Program-made: the position numbers and the translations under genes
In this document: one piece after another, positions 49,401 through 59,465 of the stretch
Numbering within the stretch: position 1 is the first letter of the stretch
Layout of the letters: each line of letters opens with the position of its first letter
Notes under the pieces: generated by a model
Databases searched by the model: none
Seen by the model: the letters and a program-made list of their open reading frames with translations, nothing else
Told to the model about the DNA's origin: nothing
Origin: Gyrodactylus bullatarudis
Lineage: Eukaryota > Platyhelminthes > Monogenea > Gyrodactylidea > Gyrodactylidae
DNA: 64,000 bases
Direction: 5' to 3'
Assembly (NCBI GenBank): GCA_012064415.1
Contig: SSNU01000327.1
Location: 337,984 to 401,983, forward strand

Positions 49401-52400
49401 GGAGTACTGAAAATTCTCAGATCAGCTCTTGCAATGGTCTCACACTTTTCGTAAATTTTTAATAAGGATTAGAGAAAAATAAGAAAGTCATGATTGGAGC
49501 TTGGTTTGAAATAGAACTTCTTGCAAATTAAAGTAAGAAAACTAAGACTGAGAATTATTTCTAATATCAATTTTATGAAATGCAGTAGAGTAGTTAGTAA
49601 AAATAACTTTACCTAGTTCGGTATTACCCAAGTAAAATGGTCAATACTTGAATAAATTCTTAACTATATTGATATTATATATATTAATACTAGTTAGTTC
49701 ATTTTACCTAGGTAACATCTGAGTAACCGTTTTAGCTTTAACATAGATATCTGTTCTCATTAATTAACTGTAAATCATAGAAAAAAGTTTACGTTTCGCT
49801 ACTGAGAACTTTCTCTTGTGAATTATGTGCTTTTAATCTAAACTCTCTTCAATTTTATCTCAAAGCAAGAGTTCCTGTAATTAAAGAATCCGAATTATTC
49901 GGTTGTTAGTAGGGTAGGGTCTACTTTTCCTAACAGAATCTAGTACTCAGATGATATTTTGGATATTTATGGAGAGAGAAAACCATCCAACATCAAGATA
50001 AGAATTGATTATAGTTCCATCAGAAAATTCAGAACGAAAATGAGGTAAAATTTTCACCATACCCCAGTGTGATTAGTAGTGATTACACTTAAATAATTAT
50101 GAATAAAACTTTAATAAATGCAAATTTAGTGTTTTAGACATTTAACCTACTAGCAAAGCTATCAAATATGCATCCTCTATGGCTTCGTAGAATCGCCGCC
50201 TCAGCTTTCCTCTACTGCAACCAGACGGCCACTCAACTTTCTAGTCATAATTTCAGATCTGGTAATGAGTTCTTAATTCTCCTGCACAAAATTTTGCCGT
50301 TAAGATAGCGCTTCCAGATTAACTTATCCATTTTCAAAGAGATGAAAATAAACCAGATATCTCTATCAATTTATCCCAGATAACCATTATTATTTTTATA
50401 TAATCTTTCAATTAAATAAAAATCTAATATAAACGCTTTTCGTGCTTATAAGGACTTTGCTAGCAGGTTAAATGTCTAAAATCTTTAAATGGTTTATGAG
50501 ATATGATACAGTTTATTGTAAAGGGGGAAAGTGTCACAAGAATTTGGCCAGGTGACAAGTTTTTAATGTAAACATGTAGCTTTAATACAAAAATAGCAAA
50601 ATATTACTTCTATGCGCCAAGTAAAGTGAAATAAAGAGAAAGACAGGTAATAGTCGAAAGATGAAAAATATCTGAAAAAAAAGAGTTTTCAAATGACCTA
50701 CTTCAACTCCAATCATTGGTTTGCAGTCGGTAGAGTTTTTAATAAAATTTATTCCAGCCTTCTGGATGTAGTCAGATGTGGTTGCGTTCCAAGTAACGCT
50801 GTCGATATCTTTTTGGGGAATGTTTATGCCGAAGGAGGCTAAACCAGCTTTCATGACATTTGGATTTGCACAAGAGCGCCATGTCAATGGATCCAACATG
50901 TACAGAGCTATGGTTGAAGGTAAGTTGGCAGCTAGATTTGTGGCCGTATTCAACAGGGTCATGTAAGTGCCTCCGATTTGTGGGTCACTAATCTTTGCAT
51001 GGAATGCCATTTGAGAGACAAACATTGAATTTTGAAAGATTGCATATAGAATGTATTGAAGTAGGATCATGATGTAAAAGGAATATGAGTACTCATAGAT
51101 GATAGACTTTTCACTAGAGGAGAAAAAGTGATGCTTCTTCTGCCAGGTTTGGAGAAGGATCAAGTCCTCATTATGCGGAATGTTTTGAGTTTGGATAATG
51201 GGAAATGTTATATTGGAATGGTCATATTTTATATCACGAAAATTGGTTATGTACATCAGAATGGGTATGGTTAGAGATCCAAAGATTATCCTGAAAATTT
51301 ATTGAAAGACTTGAAAATTTAAACTGTCAGTCTCATTGAGACTGAATAGTATATATTAAAAAGCAGAAAGCCTTCAGAGATACTCAATCCTAGCTATAAT
51401 TACTGCAATTCGCAATCTCGAATTGAATTATTAAAGATCCCTTGCAAAACAAAAAGCATGGCTCTATCAGACAAGATTCCAAATTGAACCATCATACAAT
51501 CTATTCTTGGTCAAATCAATTATCTTAAATGATCAAAGAATCGCTGCCTCAGCCTCTCGTTATAGGACCTCGCCACCTCAACTGTCTAGATAAATTCTTA
51601 GATCTGGTTTCTCAAGATGTACTCCTACACTTAATATTGCGCACTTACAGATAAATTTGCGCATTTTTAAAGATGTGAAAATCAACCAAATTTTTAAATA
51701 CCTATGAATCAATTTATCCCAGAAAATAAAAATCTTGATTTTGAATCAAGCAGTTCTGTCTAAATTTGACTAATGACCATGGAACAATAGTTGGGGGCTA
51801 ATTCGAGACACTCTACCACAAAACGAACAAAGACAAGATCAAATTTGGAAATTCTTTATTTGAGAATAGCGTATTGCAGTAAAATCTTTATGTAATTTAC
51901 TGTAGTTTATCATACATTTAAACATGTAAAAAATTATATAAAAATAAACAAGGGTTGAATGTGAAAACTTTCATAGATTCGAAATTCAAACGTGACCGAA
52001 AATAAAGTTGAAGTAGGAGCTGAATAGTCGATTATTTTTTATGAGTATGAGATTTAAAAAAGCATATTCTAACCTGCAATTACACATGTTGTAGTTAAAA
52101 CTACAGTGTGCTATAGAAATCGATAAAAACACATTTTTTGTCAAAAAGTTACACTAACCTTGGTAGAATGGATGCTAGAAAAACACTCATTGGATTAGGT
52201 CCCGTTGTCCATTTGGTGATGATAAAGGGCAGAGTAGTCTGGAGAGGTAGGAGCAAAACTCCTAGAAATACCAATTTATCTTTGGAAACACCGTATTCGA
52301 TTGCCTTTAAGCCGAATATAGTTTCACCAGGTGAAAATGGAAGCTAAAATTTGAGGTAATTCATTGAAAAATATCAAAAAATAATTTTAAATAGTATATC

Positions 52401-53807
52401 AACTATTCATTAATTTAATTAATAAATCTTTATTTGTAATAGATTATAATTATTACCTTAAAAAAACTTTAAACAGAGAGCTTAGCAACTAGAAAAAGGT
52501 TCCTTAACCCTCGCTTTGGATATGGGGGTTTATACACCCCTATTTGTATTGAAACTCCCATAAGCGAAATTGAATATCCAGAGCGAGGATTAATATATTA
52601 GATTGTATATAATAATTTTGATTTACCTTGACGAGAAATTGAGTAGCAATATAAATCAAGATTGGTTTGAGTAAGAGAACACCTTTCATGATTCGATATG
52701 TCTCAAAGAGACCCAATTCGGGGTCTTCTTCTGTTTCAATTCTATTCATTGATTTGTCATTGTCACCAACGGGAATCTCCAACTTTTCAGAAGTTGAAGA
52801 ATTTTCAATGCTGTACTTTTCATTTTCAAAATATTCAGTATTCTTCTCAGATACCACTGGTGGTGGTGTAACAGGTTGGACAAGTTTTTTCCTCTTGATA
52901 TTGCTAGACTTTTTGGAGTCCTGATTAGACTTTGAAGTTAAAGAGTCCAAGTCTTCGTCCTTTTGTGACGACTCTCGTTTAAGAAGAGCCACAAATGTTG
53001 TAGAAACAATGAATGCTATACCCCAAAAATAGAGAAACTCGTTCGTAGACACTATTCCTCGATTTGGTATTGGTTTTGATCTAAGGTATTTGTTTGCAGT
53101 TTCAGCAGACTCGAGAGACAGAAACAATAGGAATGCTATTATGTGACCGGTTATTTGTCCAACTGTGTTACAGGTTGAAGCCCAAGCAACATTTTTCCTG
53201 AAAAATAAAAATATCTAAATTATGGACAAATAATTGGAGAGAAAAAATTTATTCGAATGAATTAAATAGAAACGAACTTGGAAAGCATTGTAAGTGCCCA
53301 ACCATCAACCACGATATCTTGAGTAGATGCAAGAAATGTCAAGATAAAAAATCCAAAAGTAATGAGATGTATTTTGAGTGGACCATGGCTTCCTATCGGA
53401 CCCCATGGCTCATCGGGGGGACGGCCAAACCAATCATCAATTAAATAAGATAAAGCAATCATCCATAAACCAATAAAGTATTGAATTGGAATGAGCCATG
53501 ATTTTCTTCTACCAAATTTTTTGAGATAAATTGAATCAACGAATGGAGCCCAAAGAAGTTTAAGAGAGAATGGCCAAAAAACCCAAGAAAATGTTGCCTG
53601 ATACTCGTAGTTAGCTGACATAGAATTTCCTTGAATTAACAATGGTATTGAACCGGCCAAGCCAAGTGGAACACCCTTTAGCGTAATTAGAAATACAATT
53701 ACCTGGAGAATATATAAGAATAGCAAGAGTAAAATGTTGACACTGTCATTTTCTGGTATAATATGTGATAAGTAGAAGAAGAATCTTTCCTTTAATATTT
53801 TAGACAT
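46486..53807 (-). CDS. SLC33A1: SLC33A1, ER acetyl-CoA transporter (AT-1)
   Basis: SLC33A1 is a multi-pass ER membrane protein importing acetyl-CoA. Exons on the minus strand are 53807-53703, 53675-53278, 53197-52627, 52343-52159, 51290-50702 and 46701-46486 (TAG stop), 2064 nt and 687 residues with consistent phases. Seen: GVPLGLAGSIPLLIQ, FWPFSLKLLWAPFVDSIYLK, FGRRKSWLIP, ASTQDIVVDGWALTML, WASTCNTVGQITGH, LQTTLPFIITKWTTGPNP, MAFHAKISDPQIGGTYMTLL and a last helix followed by a basic tail (KRRKR). It is longer than the roughly 550-residue vertebrate protein, mainly because of hydrophilic loops at about residues 230-300 and 440-500. The last intron (46702-50701) carries a complete Tc1/mariner element in the same orientation. 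A 27-bp intron is inferred at 53676-53702. Confidence 0.94.
46768..46994. repeat. Left 227-bp terminal inverted repeat
   Basis: It runs from CCTTTTAAAGACC to TACGCCAAAA and is the exact reverse complement of 48268-48494 by eye. Similarity continues loosely past 46994, after a 5-base difference. Confidence 0.9.
47030..48067 (-). CDS. Tc1/mariner-superfamily (IS630-like DDE) transposase
   Basis: This is the cut-and-paste transposase of the element at 46768-48494; it would act in the nucleus on the terminal repeats and insert at TA. It has 345 residues with no stop. The N-terminal half holds two helix-turn-helix-like regions (YATAYKWIRSGR; VSVTPQTIKNWLDGA). The catalytic triad is visible: D in VVWIDETNF, D in ITIFCDNAPIHN, E in LLNPIEKAWSSFK. 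By my count the first two acidic residues are separated by 82 residues and the last two by 31, shorter than the 34 of Tc1 proper. The GGAKNIKK stretch between the two N-terminal regions is basic. It is probably functional, judged only by intactness. Confidence 0.92.
   Translation of the reverse strand: MPRNKYPDSVRAKVLEIYSNEEDWFSYIKLMKIPYATAYKWIRSGRPIQLKRGGAKNIKKSNIIIQNLISYIENFPQTTLQECVEHILQTFEVSVTPQTIKNWLDGALISLKITKSVPTSMNSLENKAKRSEYCRKILQCEASSTVVWIDETNFNLFTKKKFGRSKIGKRCTLINPTSRGSNIHCIGAITHNSLLTLASRRGSFKTDQFNNWITELINLCRNQGILPITIFCDNAPIHNRIENFQSEDVNIIRLAPYSFLLNPIEKAWSSFKEKVKDLLSQKMQDILRYQRENGEPSIAEYRMRILEEIVLESKNILTPNKIIKYTNHVKKYYPGCIQSEDLVEF
48268..48494. repeat. Right 227-bp terminal inverted repeat
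   Basis: It is the reverse complement of 46768-46994, ending GGTCTTTAAAAGG next to TA. It forms the upstream side of the transposase frame and presumably includes its promoter. Confidence 0.9.
48930..49750. repeat. Degenerate inverted-repeat element in SLC33A1 intron
   Basis: GGTAAAATTAACTAACTAGG and TTCAAGTATAGACCA near 48935-48985 reappear inverted near 49640-49730 (TGGTCAATACTTGAA; AGTTAGTTCATTTTACC). CTAGGTAA motifs are scattered between. It is an old foldback or MITE with eroded arms. Confidence 0.45.
50133..50480. mobile_element. 348-bp MITE with 26-bp inverted repeats
   Basis: The left end TTTAGACATTTAACCTACTA and the inverse AGGTTAAATGTCTAAA at the right end match over 26 bp with one mismatch. 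It has no coding capacity. It sits in the last SLC33A1 intron, and a terminal fragment recurs at 29390. Confidence 0.75.
51538..51730. repeat. Diverged copy of internal MITE sequence
   Basis: AGAATCGCTGCCTCAGC, TTAGATCTGG and ATCAATTTATCCCAGA occur in the same order as in 50205-50395 (AGAATCGCCGCCTCAGC, TCAGATCTGG, ATCAATTTATCCCAGA). It is probably an older copy of the 50133-50480 family; its terminal repeats are eroded. Confidence 0.6.
53676..53702 (-). other. 27-bp in-frame intron candidate in SLC33A1
   Basis: On the minus strand the segment starts GTAATTG and ends CTAAAG, is a multiple of three and has no stop. Left in, it adds VIVFLITLK between LLLFLYILQ and GVPLGLAGSIP. The conserved family sequence runs straight from LQ to G[IV]PLGLAGSIP, so removal restores the expected protein exactly. 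Confidence 0.72.
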
Positions 53808-53980
53808 GATATTTTAGTTAATAAAACACGAAAATACTATTCATAACTGAGACACTTATTGGAATAATATAAAACAAAAAACATGATATCATTAAATAAT
53901 TTGTTTTACTATTATAATGGCGTTATTTCAACTAAATCATAAACTTCCTTAAGTCCCTGCTAAGCGCTGATAACGCTCAA
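53808..53980. promoter_or_regulatory. Divergent promoter region, SLC33A1 / nuclear receptor
   Basis: 173 bp lie between the divergent start codons. It is A+T-rich; TATAATGGC near 53914 could be a TATA-like element, but this is weak. Confidence 0.45.
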
Positions 53981-54977
53981 ATGGAAACAAATAATGTTAA
54001 CAAATGTGTTGTCTGCAATAATCCGTAAGAATAAGGCCGAAAATTTTTCATATTATTGTCTAAATTTCTATTATAATTATCAGATCAAATGGAGTTCATT
54101 ACAACGCCGTGACTTGTGAACCGTGCAAGGTATTCTTTAAACGAACTGTTCAAGCCAAAAAAGTATACACTTGCAAGTCAAAACCAAAGAAAGGTTGTCC
54201 AATGACAGTTCGTGGAAGAGCTTCATGCTCATTTTGCAGATTTTATCAGTGTTTAAATAATGGCATGAAAATAGAGAGTGAGTCTCATAATAAAACTATA
54301 AACATTTAAATTATATTTTATATTTATCAATGTTGGTTAATTTAAAGTGGTCCGAGAGAATCGAAAGAGAGGAAATACTTTTAAGTTGCTCAAAGATAAA
54401 ATTAGACAGGACAAGTCAATAATCGATATCGACTTTATCCTCGATAAGTGGCGTAGAGAAAGTGAACAATTATCCATGGATACTCAGACAAATTCTACTG
54501 CTACTTCTGAGCAAAATTTAGAGATAAATGAACAAAGAGAGACACGACTGACTCATGCTAATATTCCCGAGTACTTTCATAATAATAAGTCGGCTGTTGT
54601 AGAAGAAAATTATGTATGTTTTTAAAAGAATTATTTACCTCGTTTACAATGCATTTATTCCATTAAAAAAATTCCAGACTGAATATCCAGAGTCATTCAA
54701 TTCGTCAGAAAATTATCCTACCTCTAATGAGGACTGTCTTCAGACGAAACTTGACTTGAGCCTCTATAATAAGAATCCAGAGTACACCTGGGACCGAGAC
54801 TTTTTCCAGTTAGAGTTGAATCCATTTGCAAATTTCACTCAAAAGAATTATGATTCTCGTCTTAAAGAGGTAGTTTTTTCATTCTTGAAAATGAACTAAC
54901 TAAATTTCTAATCAAATTCTGGTCTCTTTTAGCCTATTTGGTGGCCCAACGACTTTGAATCATTTTGCAAATCTTGA
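53981..54977 (+). CDS. Nuclear receptor with DNA-binding domain only (NR0-like)
   Basis: This is a nuclear-hormone-receptor-type transcription factor. Exons are 53981-54024, 54084-54277, 54348-54613, 54678-54869 and 54933-54977 (TGA stop), 741 nt and 246 residues with phases consistent. The DNA-binding domain occupies about residues 8-85. The first finger has CVVCNNP...VTCEPCKVFFKR and the second CKSKPKKGC...CSFCRFYQC, followed by the C-terminal extension GMKIEMVRENRKRGNTFKLL. The P-box reads EPCKV rather than the usual EGCKG/S. The remaining 150 residues are polar, with acidic stretches and a final PIWWPNDFESF, and show no ligand-binding-domain helices. In flies, knirps-group receptors (NR0A) also lack that domain; whether this is an orthologue or a lineage-specific receptor cannot be settled here. 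Confidence 0.88.
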
Positions 54978-57900
54978 ACTCGTGAAAATCATACTGTATA
55001 CACACCATATGCATAGAGTACATTTTTTGAAATTACTAACTGAAAAGAGTATTTTTTCATGGTTCTGATGCCAAATTATGTTCTTAACAAGCTCTCTCTC
55101 TGTCTATCTACGAGTTTTTTACATATTTTTTTTACTCTCCCAAAAATTCATATTTTTTGTCATAAAGAAAGATTATAGAGATTATGATGTAACTTGAATT
55201 TATTAGTAGTATTCTGAGTACATATGTAGTGATTGATCAATAAAGTTGAAAAAAATAACCCAACCCTTTTTCTTCTATGCACCCATATAATATAATATAC
55301 GATGTATACTAGCACATACCAGGCTATCTCAAGAGAGATACTCACTCATCTCTGAGATTGCAAACGAACGAAAGACAGACAGACAGAGAGTCAATTAATC
55401 AAAGCAGAGATTACCGCACACCTCTTTAGCGATAGATTTTAATTAAACAAATTCAAAAAAAGAAAGATTGTCATCCTAGACTAAACATTTCTCTACTGCT
55501 ACTTTTTGATGATAAAATTTATTTTTGTGTAGAAAGTCAACACTTTAATAATATTAGTAGTAATGTACTCTGTATGTATATAGTGTTATACTGAAAAATT
55601 CTTGCATAAAACATACACAATTTTGATATAAAAAGAATATGCTATTTTTATTGAAATATAAATTCATTAAATTGTCTTTCTTAGACTTCAATTTAATCTG
55701 TGGTCTATCTCCTTCCTTGCAGGATGATTCAAATGCAGCTCTAATTTGAAGGGAATTCCTACAGACGGAACTAGATAAACACAAAATTCTAAATCATTTT
55801 TTTAATTTACAAATCATTCATTAAAGTGTCCATTCATAGAAGACATAAAAAACTCTTGAAGAATTTCAATTCGGAAATTAAAAGAGTATCAGAGCTGTTT
55901 TCTTATGAGGACATTTTAAAGATTTTTTTTTCGTTTGCATCTCCGACTTTGACTGTTGAGATTTTAGGTTATCCATAAATTGCATTTATTAATACTGGAT
56001 AACTATTGTAGATATATGGCCATCTTTACGTTACCTGGCACGAGAATTATTTAAAAATAATCTCGACAAGATTACTCTTAATGAGAATCTTTCAAAATCC
56101 CGATGTTGTACCCCAAAGTGGAGTGTGATGTATTGTATAGGAGGGTGTGGAGGTAGGAGTGGTAATTTCTCGTCCCATAATAGAGAAACGGGGGTATTGA
56201 GTGAATTCTCAGTCCTCCTCTTCATTCTCCTGTCAATTTGGACACTCGCCCATGTCTGCAATGAGAGATGACGTCAAATTGAAATCCTATCCAAAGATTA
56301 CAACATGCATTCTAATTAGCATGTTAGAGAGTCGGAGCATTCTGTATTTGTTTTTGAGAATTTATCCTATCATTTCCCCTCGATAGTGAGTAATTTAGAA
56401 TTTCCCTTTTTCTCTTCATGTTGATGCCAAATCAGATGTTTATGTGTGTATTAGAAAAAAAAGTGAAAACAAGATGGAGATCAAGGCATTTTGGGAAGTG
56501 TGCTGAACCTTTTGTTGAATTTTACCTCCCGAGAAAATCTCATCAAAGGGACACTCTCACTTACTATTCCGAAATGTCGTCATCTCTCTCATCGATGTAT
56601 GTGTATCCAATCCCAATCTCAATTAAAATGTGTCTGATATTAAATTACATTATGAGCAAAAGTTAAATCTTCATATTTATGAAAATACTATGAACCAAAT
56701 CATGAAGATTCTTCATTGAAGAAGAGGATTAAGAGAAAGAGAGCCAATCATGGATTCATCTCTATACCTTGAGACAGAGCAAGCAAAAAAGAGATTGGAA
56801 GAAAACCTATCGTTAAATTGTCATAATGTATGAGAAAACCTCCCCCTCCCCCTAGTAGGCATGACGAGATTTTAAAACCTTTTTGTTTATACCTACATGG
56901 GAAACGTATATTATGATCTCTTCAACCTCTTTTGTAAACTACTAACTAAAACAGTAAATCGGTCGGTTTAATAAAGAGTGCTACAGAGATATTGATGTAC
57001 GTTTTCTGCTATGGTCTCATGTTTTGTTTTTTTTGTGTTTAGCAAACTCACTGAGTTGATCTGGAATTAGATGAAACTTGATAAAACCTTTTCAGAATCT
57101 CATGAAGTCTCCTGTATAAAGGATACATTCATAAGATTATGTATGATGTATCTCTTTGATATAAGCGTATCTCTGCGTGATTACATTTGATCCAATGATG
57201 GGCCAAGGAAGAGAAAACTGTCATCCAGAATGATACGAGAAGATAAACCGAGGATACGATTATGACAATGCAATCGAAATGCTTCCTTCGTCGAAGAGAC
57301 TTTTGGCTGACGTAAATAAGAAATCAATACTTATGCAGTTTATTTAAAATGGCATGAATAAAATTTTATCTAAATATGGATTTTATTGAAATTTACTACA
57401 GTTAGCAACTCTAGTAGGTGTTGTTACCTATGAGGGTTTCAAGTTAACATTTCACTCTTACATTAATACGAAAAGACTAATTGATCTGAGAAAAGTTGGC
57501 GCAGAATTTGATTGGTGAAAAATCTGAAAATTAAGTAATATTGTTATCTATTCTCATGATAACCGAGGCCTTAATTCAAGTTTTAGACTTAAAAACTCTA
57601 TAGAGAATAATAGGAAAAATGCCTTAGATTTGGTCAATGTGGATTGTAGCAAATTGTCGGAAAATTGTCTCTAGTAATTGATTATTCTGGAATCCAGAAT
57701 CTGGATAGTTCTTTAGAACTGAATCTTCAATAAAATCGTAGAATTAGACCAGGGAATAAGTATATTGCTACATTCTATGCTTTACCTCTGAAGAAATAAT
57801 TTCCAGTTGCCAAGAGTTTTTTATTATTGTATAAAAATGAGTAAAATTACCTTGGTGACACGTTAATTTCAAACTGAAACATGGAACAATAATTTTTCAA

Positions 57901-58294
57901 CATTCAAATTCTTCTGTGTGACAGAAAATCAAAACTTGAGAGATTAAAAAATATGATTAAATTTTGGTAATGCAAGTCAATAGCTGAGTGAAAAAAAATC
58001 CATGTCCTTTCGTGAATTATAATTCGTAAAAGGTACACACTATTTCTTTCTCTTCATATCGGGCCCCATGATCTTCGTTTTCTTGATGAAAAAAATAAAA
58101 ATAAATTCCCATCTTCAAATTAACTAGGTGTATATTGAATTTTATTCAGTTGAATCGAATCATGAGCCAATTCACACTTGAAATCTTTTTATCATCATCA
58201 TCATCCATCTAAAAAAATTCTTACATCTGTCCTTTGAAACTCCTTGAAATAGAATTTACAAAAGATGCATTATTCTCAAAGAGATATCTGTCAG
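54978..58294. other. Gene-poor stretch downstream of the nuclear receptor
   Basis: I see no exon with family similarity. The frames at 55554-55784 (-), 56031-56261 (-) and 56418-56666 (+) are short and unsupported. The stretch contains low-complexity sequence only. Confidence 0.4.
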
Positions 58295-59150
58295 TTAAAT
58301 GATTTTTAACCCTTCGTGTCCCAAATGACCTCTACCCTCGCTGATAACAGGCATGTGATCAACACCATTATACCTGTTATCATCAACTGACAAGAGAAGA
58401 ATATTTCTTCTTTTTGGTGTTGCAGGTTCAGTAAAACTGTCATTAAGAGGCCTCTTTAAACCTCTGGCGAGAAGTTCATTGAAGAATTTGCAATTTTGAT
58501 CAAAAACTTTCTTCTTGAAAACTCCTACATTTGGCACCCTTGGCTTAATTTGTATAATCTGGAAAAACCAGGAATGCATTGATGGTTGCTGATATAATTG
58601 TCTGCCAGAAAACATTAAGATACCATTTCTTTGATTTATATGAAGGCTTGTATCTAGCAACTAGCGAATCATGCAGATTAACTCTTCCCATGTGTGAGTT
58701 ATAAATAGAGGCTGATCTTGGTTTCTGGACTATATACTCCTGCTTTTCTTGTTATATGTTCTCACCGTTTAGCAAACGTAATATAATATGGATAGGTCGC
58801 TTATCCATCTATTTTAAAATCATAATATTTTTTTCCCTCTGTTCGAGCCTCAAATTTCTTCAAGGTTTTCTGCAGGATTTTGTCACATGTAAAACCAATA
58901 TCAGGATTTCGATTTTCCGTTTTATTAAGCAATACAGAAAACCTCTCTCAAATAAAGTTTGTGCTGAAGGTATTGATAAAAAGAAATTTTGTATTTTTAA
59001 TGTGCTTCTAGTGATTCATATCATGCTTAGAACAAAATCTCCTCCAATTCCTAATTGGAAATTCGTTTCTATTAAAGCTCCTAAGTCTCAAAATCATACA
59101 ACTATCCACATCTTGCCCATATCTGAATTCGATTTGCCTTTTTAAGCAGG
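58295..59150 (-). pseudogene. piggyBac-type (PGBD-like) transposase pseudogene
   Basis: The minus strand carries broken frames that in order resemble the C-terminal half of piggyBac transposases. Around 59100-59030 is ETNFQLGIGGDFVLS. At 58730-58545 is IYNSHMGRVNLHDSLVARY, then SKKWYLNVFWQ and INAF. At 58660-58295 is a further frame with NRYNGVDHMPV, which recalls the R[YF]DGxxHxP block before the terminal Cys-rich region. Stops and frameshifts separate the blocks, and the Cys-rich end is not recognisable. It is a dead copy; no terminal repeats or TTAA duplication were found. Confidence 0.65.
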
Positions 59151-59329
59151 GAGCTGTTCAGCATAGGAATACGCAAAGATCTCACCTCTATCATTTTTCA
59201 AACTTTCCAGGATCAATAAAAATTAAGAGATAACTTTTATCGAGTAATCATATCTGTAGAATTCAAATAAGCAATCGCCTGAACTCTATCTTCTAGAGCT
59301 TTAAAGAAAAGCTTTTTTATGGAAATTGA

Positions 59330-59465
59330 TAGATATTTCGAGCTAAAAAATCGGATATTGAGAACCAAATATAGCTTAATTTATTTATTTCGTAAAATTT
59401 TTGATCCTTACAATCAGAAGGTTTTGATTATAGAATAGTAAATTTTCATCTTCATATCGATTTCT
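59330..59465. repeat. Foldback-family right-end fragment
   Basis: It ends ATAGTAAATTTTCATCTTCA, the right-hand terminal signature of the family, preceded by sequence like the arms of copy C (AAAATTTTTGATCCTTACAA). A similar end occurs at about 58105-58130. Confidence 0.45.

Noticed and set aside
58756..59145. 129-codon plus-strand open frame
   Set aside because: The opposite strand carries the piggyBac-like fragments, so this frame is the shadow of a pseudogene.
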